From Chloroflexota bacterium (lineage in GTDB: Bacteria; Chloroflexota; Anaerolineae; B4-G1; SLSP01), in NCBI GenBank assembly GCA_022707725.1, contig JAKJAB010000055.1, forward strand, positions 4,134 to 14,942: 10,809 bases of DNA, read 5' to 3'. The position numbers and the translations under genes are program-made. The first letter of the stretch is position 1; each line of letters opens with the position of its first letter. The notes under the pieces were generated by a model that did no database searches, was not told where the DNA came from, and saw only the letters and a program-made list of their open reading frames with translations. Shown piece after piece: positions 1 to 6,957 of this stretch.

Positions 1-298
<298 letters not shown>

Positions 299-301
<3 letters not shown>

Positions 302-1942
302 AATGTCTGTTTCGGGCAAGATGCCGTTGCGCGCTAACGCGACCCGTACATGCTCACGGTCGGCGGCGTAGATGAGCGCCAGGCCCTCACCAAGCGATTC
401 ACTGATAAAGCGCCGCAGCGCTGGCTGCGCCAATACTGCTGGATCGGGCGCGCGCAGCAGCCACACCTGCTCCAACCGCGCCGGTTCACCACCCTGATAA
501 GCATTTTCGATAGCAGCGCGCAGATGCGCCGGGAGCGCCTGTTCCGTCGCCTCTTCGAGAAAAGCCAGAATGCGCGCCACCGAGATGCGTTGCTGCCGCG
601 CCAACGTCAAGGACGAAGGTGTGAGCCGGTAACGATAGTCCTCGCCCCACGCCAGCGGGCGCGCGATCCGGCGCACCTGAAAGCGCGCGTAACGGCGACG
701 CAACGGCGCGGCGACGACCCCCGTTTCGCTCAAGCGCAAGGGGGGCGGTTCCGGCAACTGCGGCGGCGCGCCAAGTTCCAATAACGCTGCGCCTGCTTCG
801 CTCAGCCGGAAACGCGCCGGCGGTTCGTCGCCCAGATCGACCATTCCCAGCCAGTAAAGCGGGCCGGTTATCACGAAAGCGATCCACGCGCCTTCGATGG
901 CGTCCCAGGCTTCGATGCCGCGCAAGGGCTTCTGGGTGACTGCATCGCGCAACGCCCAGGCGTCGTAATCGCCGTCCGGGCGCAGGAAGTCCATATTCTG
1001 CTCGCGCACAAAGGCGACGAACTCCGTTATTGTGTACCACGTATTCGGCGCGCAGCAGCGCAACACATCGAGAAATGCCTGACGCGCGGTGCGCGGGTCG
1101 GTGGGCCATTCGCTATTCCATAGCGCGCGCGCCGGGTCGGGACGCAGCGTCGGAACAGCGGCAAGGTCATTCCAGCGGGCGCTTGCCATCCACGCGCGAG
1201 CCAGCGCTGCCCACTGCGACCAGCTATCCGCTTGCAGCCACGCCAGCATCGGTTCGGCAGCCGGGCGTAGCGCATCACGCTCATCGTGCAGGAGCCAGCC
1301 CTGTTCCAAAGCCAGTGTTTCGAGCAACGCACGCGCTTGTGGTAGTCGCAGCCAGGCCGTCTTCTCGCTGGCTGCGGGCGGGTCGAGCGTCTCCATTTGT
1401 AGCGCCGCGAACAAGGTCACCAGGTCGTCGGCCAATACATCGGTTCCGGGAACCTGGTGTGTAGGCGGTATGGACGGCTCCGGCAGCGTGACTTCCAACG
1501 GCGCGGGGACGGGCATATACAGGCGCAACTCTTCCGGCGTAAACGCCATCTCCACCTGACCGCCAGGCCACGCAGCAAAGGCGCGCTGCACCAATCCCAG
1601 ATACCACAATTGCTCGACGGCCGACACCGGTTGACGCCACAGTTCCTCGCGCTCCAAACGGCCTGGCCCCACGGCGCGGAGTTCACCCCAGCGACGGGTG
1701 AAGATCGCCCACGGCAGCGCCCCACCCCGCCGCAGTAGGTCGTCCAGGGCTGTGCGTGCGGCATCATCGAGGTCAGCAAGCACGCGCTCCACAGCTTCGG
1801 CGCGCGCCATCGCATCCGCCAGTTCCGCCGCGACATCGGGTTTGCGCTCGGCAACTAATGGAACACCCCACTGTTGGGCAATCACATGCAAACGCGCCAG
1901 GTCACTGTCGAGAAGCGTTTGGTAAAGTGTGCGCAAGGCCAT
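299..1942 (-). CDS. Helicase-associated (XPB/Ssl2 N-terminal-like) domain protein
   Basis: A 547-residue protein that I assign to the XPB/Ssl2-like helicase-associated family (Pfam Helicase_C_3 type) by its overall pattern. The N-terminus (about 1-70) looks like the winged-helix lead-in of this family (LARLHVIAQQWGVPL). The segment 430-480 (YRYRLTPSSLTLARQQ, then VARILAFLEEATEQALP) and the end (about 508-543: PALRRFISESLGEG, YAADREHVRVALARNGILPE) match the usual closing blocks. No Walker A, DEAD/DEAH or other helicase motor motif is present, so this is an accessory domain without the ATPase. A role in DNA repair or transcription coupling is only inferred. There are no signal peptide or membrane segments. 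The ATG at 1940-1942 lacks a clear Shine-Dalgarno, which makes the start less certain. It is separated from def by 270 bp and probably has its own promoter. Confidence 0.72.
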
Positions 1943-1971
1943 TTTTCGCTAACCAGAAGAAAAAGCATGTT

Positions 1972-2009
1972 CACGTTGGAACGCTCGAACGTTTCAACGT
2001 GTTGAACGT
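1972..2009. repeat. AACGTT/GAACG-word repeat with short inverted repeat
   Basis: Variants of GAACGT and CAACGT alternate on both strands. An 11-bp inverted repeat with one mismatch pairs CACGTTGGAAC (1972-1982) with GTTTCAACGTG (1991-2001) around an 8-nt loop. It lies in the 5' leader of the helicase-associated gene, 30 bp before its start, where it could fold in the transcript. Function unknown. Confidence 0.6.
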
Positions 2010-2017
2010 ACAAACTG

Positions 2018-2045
2018 ATTATATCTATTGTAGCAGAAGGCGCAA
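2018..2045 (-). promoter_or_regulatory. Candidate sigma-70-type promoter for the helicase-associated gene
   Basis: On the minus strand a perfect TATAAT (plus coordinates 2018-2023) is preceded at 16 bp by TTGCGC (2040-2045), a weak -35 that keeps only the TTG. It points to the gene starting at 1942 and would put the inverted repeat at 1972-2001 into the leader. A second TATAAT at 2064-2069 has no -35. AT-rich spacer DNA gives such hits by chance, so confidence is low. Confidence 0.3.
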
Positions 2046-2116
2046 CCTATCACTTGTCCATAGATTATAAATCAAGGTAACATTTAGGGTATCATCTCAA
2101 CCAAAAGGGGAAAGTA

Positions 2117-2152
2117 GGGGTTTGGGGGCGGATGTGCCCGCCCCCAAACCCC
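2117..2152 (-). terminator. GC-rich hairpin downstream of def, possible terminator
   Basis: A perfect 15-bp stem, GGGGTTTGGGGGCGG at 2117-2131 with its complement at 2138-2152, closes a 6-nt loop. It lies about 60 bp after the def stop. On the minus strand it is followed by CTACTTTCCCCTTTT, a pyrimidine-rich but interrupted tail, so termination is plausible but not canonical. The arms carry long G-runs (see findings). Confidence 0.42.
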
Positions 2153-2212
2153 CACCTCGCACATATTCTTCAAAAGATAGCATTAGCGAAGATTCGCGGT
2201 TAGAGTTGATTA

Positions 2213-2764
2213 TCAGCCGGCATGCACTGCGGCGCGCTGCCGGGCATCTTCTGCTTCAGCCTGCTCTTCCTCGCCGGGTTTCACTTCCCAGATACGATCT
2301 GGAGCCACCAGCCGGTCGGTATACAGCACGCCATTGCAGTGGTCGATTTCGTGCTGAAACACGCGCGCCAGATAACCGCGCGGACGGAAGCGGAACGGTT
2401 TACCATACCGATCCATCCCGCGCACGACGATTTCTGTCGCGCGCTCGACTTCCCCCGCGTATCCGGGAACAGAAAGGCAGCCCTCCACACCAACTTCGGT
2501 CTCTTTGCCGGTCTTGACGATTTCCGGATTGAGCACGACGAAGAGCTTACCGCTGGTGGGGTCGTCTTCATCCTCCGGCGTCTCGATGACGATTGCCTGC
2601 ACCATTTCACCGACTTGCACTGCCGCCAGCCCCACGCCGTTCGCCGCGTCCATCGTCTCGATCATGTCGTTGATCAATGTGCGTATCTCCGGTGTGACTT
2701 TAAGCACCGGACGCGAGCGCCTACGTAAACGCGGGTCTCCCACAGTAATGATTTTCCTTAACAT
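2213..2764 (-). CDS. def: Peptide deformylase
   Basis: Removes the formyl group from the N-terminal methionine of nascent proteins; a cytosolic metalloenzyme acting at the ribosome. All three family motifs are present: motif 1 GVGLAAVQ (residues 43-50, with Val where most homologues have Pro), motif 2 EGCLS (94-98, Cys96 as metal ligand) and motif 3 HEIDH (138-142, His138 and His142 as ligands, Glu139 catalytic). At 183 residues it has normal length; the last 20 residues are an Ala/Glu/Gln-rich tail of the kind seen in many deformylases. The ATG at 2762-2764 is preceded by AAGGAG at good spacing, and this segment is tandemly duplicated. It is not next to fmt, its frequent partner; within the window it stands alone, 181 bp after the cNMP/PH-domain gene. 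Confidence 0.97.
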   Translation of the reverse strand: MLRKIITVGDPRLRRRSRPVLKVTPEIRTLINDMIETMDAANGVGLAAVQVGEMVQAIVIETPEDEDDPTSGKLFVVLNPEIVKTGKETEVGVEGCLSVPGYAGEVERATEIVVRGMDRYGKPFRFRPRGYLARVFQHEIDHCNGVLYTDRLVAPDRIWEVKPGEEEQAEAEDARQRAAVHAG

Positions 2765-2769
2765 TGCGT

Positions 2770-2801
2770 CTCCTTAGAAAATAGCCTCCTTAGAAAATAG
2801 C
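2770..2801. repeat. Exact 16-bp tandem duplication carrying the def Shine-Dalgarno
   Basis: CTCCTTAGAAAATAGC occurs twice back to back (2770-2785 and 2786-2801), followed by CTC of a third start. On the minus strand each copy carries TCTAAGGAG, so the def leader has two identical ribosome-binding sequences, about 6 and 22 nt before the ATG. Only the proximal one is at functional spacing. Confidence 0.85.
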
Positions 2802-2803
2802 CT

Positions 2804-2860
2804 CAACGGATCGAACGGATTCAACGGAAAAATATCCGTTAAATTCCGTTGAATCCGTTG
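2804..2860. repeat. AACGGATTC-word repeat with perfect 16-bp inverted repeat
   Basis: Copies of AACGGAT(T/C)(C/G) on one side and TCCGTT(A/G)AA on the other build a perfect inverted repeat: AACGGATTCAACGGAA at 2814-2829 with its complement at 2844-2859, loop 14 nt. Stem and loop lengths equal those of the unrelated repeat at 255-300. It lies between the cNMP/PH-domain gene and def, in the leader of def. Confidence 0.8.
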
Positions 2861-2892
2861 AGAAAATCCTTTTCATCCTCGTTGGTGTGAAA

Positions 2893-2904
2893 CCCCATAT
2901 GGGG
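2893..2904. other. 12-bp perfect palindrome CCCCATATGGGG
   Basis: A self-complementary 12-mer in the spacer before def, 42 bp after the end of the upstream gene. Its symmetry would fit a dimeric regulator or a chance palindrome. The rest of 2861-2945 shows nothing recognisable. Confidence 0.35.
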
Positions 2905-2945
2905 ACTCCTCTAAATCCTGATCGCCCCCATTTTACCACACTTGG

Positions 2946-5039
2946 CTAGTATCCTTCTTTGCGCAGGTTGTCGTATGTGGCAAACCAGCTCAGCAGTTCA
3001 TCCTGGCGGCGTGTCGCCTCAATTTGACGCTGGCGTTGGTTATACGCATACTGGCGGTCAGAAATCAGAGAACGAATCTTGGCCGGATAGCGCACCCATT
3101 TCAACTCGAACCGTCCCTCTCGGCCGGCCGTCTCGAATTGCACGTGCCCAAACTTGAGCAACTGTCCCCAGAATCCCGGCACCTGGAAACTGAGGTTTTG
3201 GATGCGATCCAGACGCGCCTCGCGCCGGGCCTCGCGCAGCAATAACGGCTTTTGTTCGACCAGAATGACGTGACTGGGCGTGAGCTGTACGTAGTCGTTG
3301 CGCCAGTCCTCCACGAACCACAAAAAAGCCGCCAACAGGATGGCCTCCAGGATAAGCCAGGCGACCAGCCACGAGGTAAAGTGAGTGTTATTCGCATTCC
3401 AGAGATGCCACAAGAACACGATGCCGCCAGTGCTCATCCCCAGCAAGGGGATAAAAATTTCCGAGTAGCGCAACAAGCCGAGAAGCCAAAAACGCCGCAG
3501 GATGATCGTACCGCCGTCATCAGTTTCCACCCAGGAGGGCGGAAACAGATATTCCCACAACCAGCTAAACGTCAACAGCATCCACAGACGGCGCGGGCGC
3601 GTCTTTGGAGGCAAAGATTTGCTTGGCGGCGGCGAAGGCGCTTTCTCGATTTGCAGACGGCGCGCCAGCAGATCACGAATTTGCCCGCGGGAGCGGAGCA
3701 GGTCGCGCGCTTTCGAACGTTCGATCTGTTGGAAGATCATCGCCCGCAAATGCGCCGGCCCCGGCACATTATCCATGTCGATGTCCACCGTTTCGCCGGC
3801 GGTCTGCAGGACCAGGTTGCCGTAATCGAGCACGTTGGCCGTCAATCCCGAACGCACTTCGTAGATGTCCTGAATGGTATCCAGTCCACATTCCTCCGAA
3901 TGAACATTAAAAGGCCAATCACGCTCGATGTGGACCACGCGTTGCGTGGTCAATACGAAGTAGTCGTCGCGCCAGTTCAAATATTGCCAGGCCACCACCC
4001 CAATCGAAGCTACGACCGGAATCGCCACCACCACTGCCAAAACAGACCCAACCAACGTACCACGCGAAGATAGATATGAAAGCGCAGGTGTCAGCAGAAC
4101 GAAAAAGAGCAATGGCGCGGCCACCTGGCGAAACAGTCGCGCCCAATGGCGCTGCACGACAAAAACGACCCATTCGTCATCGCGTAGCCAATGGAACTTT
4201 TGCACTTTGCGACGCGCATCGACGACCTCCGATACGCTCAATCGATTCAACCAGCGCGGATGCTGCTCCAGAAGCGCCGTGAAATCGTCGCGCAGCAAGT
4301 AGAGTACCCGCGCCTGACCAATGGCGGTCGCCAGCACGTCGTGGAAATCGCCGACCAATAATCCGGTCTCTCCGGCGTCGTCACCGACTTCCAACCACCC
4401 CACTTCTTTGACCAGCCCATCGGGGTCGATCTTCGTCAACTGGACGCGGCCTTCTAGCACAAGAATCAGACGATCGGCAGTCTCGCCCTGGCGAAAAAGC
4501 CATTCCCCATTTCCATACACCTGGTCGTGGACAAATGGCACAATCCGGTATAACTCATCTTCCCAGCGTTCAGCACGGAAGTTTTGAAACAAGCGAATCT
4601 TTTCCAAAAACCCGACGACCCGCGATGGTTGCAGCGGCCCCGGCAAGTGCTCTCGCAGATAGGGACTCTGGTCATAGATTTTAACCAGCTCGCGGAAAAG
4701 CAGGTACAGCAGGCGTGTGTTCTCCACAGCTACCGCATTCACGCCTTGAAGTTGTTGAACAACCAGCTCCACGCGCCCGAATATCTCGCCGGCCTTGTAT
4801 TCGGCGATCTGGGTCACATTGCCCAGTTCATCCGCGCGCGTCAGCCGGACTTTTCCCTCCATAATGATGCACAGGCGATCCGGCACTTGCTCCTGGGTCA
4901 TGATTCGTTCTCCCGGCTCGTACACCCGCTCGCGGACGTAGGGAACCATGCGCATGAGCACGTCTTCCCCGGCGCTGCCGGTCAGGGATTGAAACAGAGG
5001 AACTTTTTTGAGCTGTACCAGAACGTCTTTCGGTTCCAT
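2946..5039 (-). CDS. Double cNMP-binding-like, four-TM, double PH-domain membrane protein
   Basis: A 697-residue multidomain protein. Two Crp/cNMP-binding-like folds come first: about 10-125 (GERIMTQEQVPDRLCIIMEG) and about 145-262 (GEWLFRQGETADRLILVLEG). Then hydrophobic segments at about 305-323 and 331-352 lead into a bacterial PH-like domain (356-440, WRDDYFVLTTQRVVHIER). After a Pro-rich linker (466-483) a second hairpin of membrane segments (about 526-546, 556-577) leads into a second PH-like domain (579-660, WRNDYVQLTPSHVILVEQ). The two TM-PH units look like an internal duplication. There is no DNA-binding helix-turn-helix, so it is not a Crp transcription factor. It is probably an inner-membrane protein with cytosolic domains; the ligand is unknown, and both phosphate-binding cassettes lack the usual Arg. 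The ATG at 5037-5039 has GAGG 9 nt upstream. It follows degV by 27 nt, probably co-transcribed. Confidence 0.85.
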   Translation of the reverse strand: MEPKDVLVQLKKVPLFQSLTGSAGEDVLMRMVPYVRERVYEPGERIMTQEQVPDRLCIIMEGKVRLTRADELGNVTQIAEYKAGEIFGRVELVVQQLQGVNAVAVENTRLLYLLFRELVKIYDQSPYLREHLPGPLQPSRVVGFLEKIRLFQNFRAERWEDELYRIVPFVHDQVYGNGEWLFRQGETADRLILVLEGRVQLTKIDPDGLVKEVGWLEVGDDAGETGLLVGDFHDVLATAIGQARVLYLLRDDFTALLEQHPRWLNRLSVSEVVDARRKVQKFHWLRDDEWVVFVVQRHWARLFRQVAAPLLFFVLLTPALSYLSSRGTLVGSVLAVVVAIPVVASIGVVAWQYLNWRDDYFVLTTQRVVHIERDWPFNVHSEECGLDTIQDIYEVRSGLTANVLDYGNLVLQTAGETVDIDMDNVPGPAHLRAMIFQQIERSKARDLLRSRGQIRDLLARRLQIEKAPSPPPSKSLPPKTRPRRLWMLLTFSWLWEYLFPPSWVETDDGGTIILRRFWLLGLLRYSEIFIPLLGMSTGGIVFLWHLWNANNTHFTSWLVAWLILEAILLAAFLWFVEDWRNDYVQLTPSHVILVEQKPLLLREARREARLDRIQNLSFQVPGFWGQLLKFGHVQFETAGREGRFELKWVRYPAKIRSLISDRQYAYNQRQRQIEATRRQDELLSWFATYDNLRKEGY

Positions 5040-5066
5040 AACGTTAGCCTCTCACCGGAAATTATA

Positions 5067-5894
5067 CTACAATCCTATGACTATGGCGCCCGGCCCCAGA
5101 TGTGCGCCGAGTACCGTAGTCACATCGACAAACAGAGGATGTGGCAAAGTGGGGATCAAGGCGCTGATCTGCTGCCATAGCGCCTCGGCCTCTGCGCGCG
5201 CATAAGTGTGGACCATAACCAGGGATTCAACAGGACGGAGCGCGTCGAGGATGGTCAACAACCGCTCGAGAGCTTTCTGGCGCGTGCGTACCCGCTCCAT
5301 ACCGATCACGCTGTCATTCATCTTCAGCAGCGGTTTGACGCGCAGCACCGATCCCAGCAACACCTGAAGGCGCGACAGACGACCACTGCGTCGCAGGTAT
5401 TCCAATGTATCCAGCGTCGCCACAGTGTGGACACGCTTCGTATACACCCGGAGATTCCCAACGATGTCATCAATCGACTGCCCGGCCAGCACGTTTCTGG
5501 CAGCCTCAAACGCCACCCGCCCCGTACCGACGGTCAACTGCCCGGAATCAATCACCTGTATGGATGCTGAGATAATCGTTTCGGCAGCCATGTGGGCCAC
5601 ATTGACGATGTTGCTCAATTTGGCCGAAATATGGACCGATAGAATCCCGCTGGCACCCTGGTCGATCAACTTTTCGTACGTCTCGGCAAAGCCCCCCATT
5701 CCCGGTGCAGATGTGGTTGGCGGCGGATTATGAAAGGGCAGCTGTTGGTAAAATTCTTCGCGTGAGAGATCAATGCCATCCCGATAACTCTTCCCACCCA
5801 TGTTGATATAACAGGGTACAACAGTAATGCCGTATTCTTCGATCAGGGCGGGGGGCAAATCGCACGTGCTATCCATCACAATCTTAATCGTCAT
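5067..5894 (-). CDS. DegV family fatty-acid-binding protein
   Basis: DegV proteins bind a single fatty acid; FakB members of the family present it to the kinase FakA for phosphorylation and entry into phospholipid synthesis. The 275-residue length is typical. Visible marks: DSTCDLP (8-14), the TTSAPGMGGF segment (60-69) and SVHISAKLSN (86-95), which in the family hold the lipid-carboxylate-binding Thr/Ser; DSGQLTVGTG (116-125); the highly conserved TLDTLEYLRRSGRLS (160-174); and GAHLGPGAIVIGL at the end. The ATG at 5892-5894 has GAGG about 7 nt upstream. It starts 13 nt after fucU and is followed at 27 nt by the cNMP/PH-domain gene, suggesting one transcript. No fakA/DAK-type kinase gene is in the window, so a FakB role is not shown. 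Confidence 0.94.
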   Translation of the reverse strand: MTIKIVMDSTCDLPPALIEEYGITVVPCYINMGGKSYRDGIDLSREEFYQQLPFHNPPPTTSAPGMGGFAETYEKLIDQGASGILSVHISAKLSNIVNVAHMAAETIISASIQVIDSGQLTVGTGRVAFEAARNVLAGQSIDDIVGNLRVYTKRVHTVATLDTLEYLRRSGRLSRLQVLLGSVLRVKPLLKMNDSVIGMERVRTRQKALERLLTILDALRPVESLVMVHTYARAEAEALWQQISALIPTLPHPLFVDVTTVLGAHLGPGAIVIGL

Positions 5895-5907
5895 GGATGC
5901 CTCGTGG

Positions 5908-6342
5908 TCACTTGATTGGCGTAACGCCTTTCTTCAGGATGATGTTGCCGTACTTCGCCGTCTCGCCGGTCATCACGACGGCGAACGCCTGTTTGGCGCG
6001 TTCGTAGAAGGCGAAACGCTCCAGGCGGGCGATGGGCGGCGTCTCAAGCCAATGCCGGTCGATGGCGGCGCGGTAGCTGGCTTCGACGGCGGGATCGAGC
6101 GCATCTCCGGGGACAGGTGCCATCATCAACACCGGGCTATCGACGTAGGTGTCGAGTGCGAACAGTGGGAGGATCGCATCCAATAAATCGGCGACGCGCA
6201 GCCCATCCGCGCGCAGCACGCGGGCGTTACAGCTCTCGCCGGGAAAGTGCGCGTCCGCCAGGACGATCTCGTCGCCGTGCCCCATCCGGCACAACAACGC
6301 GAGCAAATCAGGACTGAGTAACGGAGAGATACCAACGAGCAT
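5908..6342 (-). CDS. fucU: L-fucose mutarotase (RbsD/FucU family)
   Basis: Interconverts the alpha and beta anomers of L-fucose (and related sugars) in the cytosol, feeding L-fucose isomerase. The 144-residue length fits. Family marks are [16 protein letters not shown] (20-35, His22 and Asp30 being the conserved catalytic-site residues), [17 protein letters not shown] (44-60), [15 protein letters not shown] (109-123), TGE (125-127) and [10 protein letters not shown] (131-140). This pattern follows the FucU branch rather than RbsD. The ATG at 6340-6342 has a very strong Shine-Dalgarno (AAGGAGG, 7 nt upstream). Immediately upstream lie the tandem arrays and an amputated iron-containing alcohol dehydrogenase. 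Other fucose genes (fucI, fucK, fucA) are not in the window, so the true pathway partner is unknown. Confidence 0.94.
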   Translation of the reverse strand: MLVGISPLLSPDLLALLCRMGHGDEIVLADAHFPGESCNARVLRADGLRVADLLDAILPLFALDTYVDSPVLMMAPVPGDALDPAVEASYRAAIDRHWLETPPIARLERFAFYERAKQAFAVVMTGETAKYGNIILKKGVTPIK

Positions 6343-6370
6343 AGACGGCCTCCTTGTTGTAAGAAATTAC

Positions 6371-6446
6371 GAATCAGCGAATCGAAGAATCAGCGAATCG
6401 AAGAATCAGCGAATCGAAGAATCAGCGAATCGTAGAATCAGCGAAT
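6371..6446. repeat. 16-bp tandem array, 4.75 copies
   Basis: The unit GAATCAGCGAATCGAA is repeated at 6371, 6387 and 6403 without change, at 6419 with one substitution (CGTA instead of CGAA) and at 6435 as a 12-bp partial copy. It ends 16-25 bp before the fucU ribosome-binding site region on the minus strand. There are no spacers between copies, so it is a tandem repeat and not a CRISPR. Confidence 0.95.
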
Positions 6447-6865
6447 GGCGAATATGGAATGGTTTGCTCATTCGCCCATTCACCCATTCGCTCATTCGCC
6501 CATTCGCCCATTCGCCCATTCACCCATTCGCCCATTCGCTCATTCGCCCATTCGCCCATTCGCTCATTCGCCCATTCGCTCATTCGCCCATTCGCCCATT
6601 TACCATTGATGATCCAATCCGGCTCGTATTCCAACGCCACACGTGCGCCCGCGAGGGCCGTATCGGTGCTGGGGTCAGGTTCCACAGCGTCGAACACGCG
6701 CCACGCGAGACCGACTTTGCGCAGGTGCGCCGTGACCGTATCCACGAGGCCCACCTTCACCAACGTCGTATCGGTCACGAGCAACGCCCGCGTTCCCTTG
6801 ACGTCATCCAGCGCGTCCAGCGCCCCCTCACCAAACACAATCTGCGGAGAAACAAAGTACCACAT
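6422..6865 (-). pseudogene. Iron-containing alcohol dehydrogenase, amputated; tail read from tandem repeats
   Basis: The first 86 residues (6608-6865) are a clear N-terminus of the iron-containing alcohol dehydrogenase family: SPQIVFGEGALDALDD, then RALLVTDTTLVKVGLVD, GLAWRVFDAVEPDPS and finally EPDWII. In intact members this is followed at once by the GGGSxxD nucleotide-binding motif and some 290 further residues with the metal ligands. Here the reading frame instead passes into the 8-bp array and encodes WANERMGE-like octapeptides before stopping at 6422. The catalytic domain and the metal site are absent, so the product cannot be an active dehydrogenase. I place the start at ATG 6863-6865, which has GGAGGG 6 nt upstream, rather than the GTG two codons earlier. 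The family includes lactaldehyde reductase FucO, notable because fucU follows, but the fragment does not decide the substrate. A misassembly through the repeat is possible. Confidence 0.85.
6469..6604. repeat. 8-bp tandem array, 17 units (CATTCRCY)
   Basis: Seventeen head-to-tail octamers: eleven-plus CATTCGCC units interleaved with CATTCACC (6477, 6517) and CATTCGCT (6485, 6533, 6557, 6573), ending with a diverged CATTTACC at 6597-6604. Variation is confined almost wholly to positions 6 and 8 of the unit. On the minus strand the array has no stop in one frame, so three units (24 bp) encode an octapeptide such as WANERMGE. The right border abuts the dehydrogenase homology at 6608. Confidence 0.95.
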
Positions 6866-6884
6866 CGTCACCCTCCTAGAACGG

Positions 6885-6951
6885 TCAGCAGATTAAGCGG
6901 ATTTAATGGATTAAGAAGTAAAAAATCTGCTTAATCTGCTAAATCTGCTGA
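6885..6951. repeat. AGCAGATT-word repeat, 28-bp imperfect inverted repeat
   Basis: Words AATCTGCT and GATTAAGC, spaced by 9-10 bp, form an imperfect 28-bp inverted repeat: left arm 6885-6912, right arm 6924-6951, loop 11 nt, with six mismatches and a perfect outer 10 bp (TCAGCAGATT). It begins 6 bp after the stop of the SCP2-domain gene and ends 14 bp before the Shine-Dalgarno of the dehydrogenase fragment. No U-tract follows the stem on the minus strand. Confidence 0.75.
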
Positions 6952-6957
6952 TAAAAC

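Noticed and set aside
486..1109. 207-codon frame on the minus strand inside the helicase-associated gene
   Set aside because: Out-of-frame shadow with Arg/Ala-rich composition; the main frame there carries the recognisable C-terminal family blocks.
3252..4073. 273-codon open frame on the plus strand
   Set aside because: It lies wholly antisense within the cNMP/PH-domain gene, is rich in Arg, Gln and Pro as reverse-strand shadows of GC-rich genes are, and has no Shine-Dalgarno or family pattern.
5061..5066. TATAAT on the minus strand in front of the cNMP/PH-domain gene
   Set aside because: No -35 hexamer at 15-19 bp and the site touches the degV stop; tight spacing points to co-transcription with degV.
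6371..6604. CRISPR-like appearance of the repeated block
   Set aside because: Units of 16 and 8 bp are contiguous with no unique spacers, and no cas genes are nearby; it is a tandem repeat.
6149..6934. 261-codon plus-strand frame through the tandem arrays
   Set aside because: Its bulk is the arrays read in a stop-free frame (FAHSPIRP-like octapeptides) plus antisense of fucU and of the dehydrogenase; no independent start signal.
6885..6951. MITE or IS remnant formed by the 28-bp inverted repeat
   Set aside because: Total length is only 67 bp, arms contain internal word repeats, and no target-site duplication flanks it.
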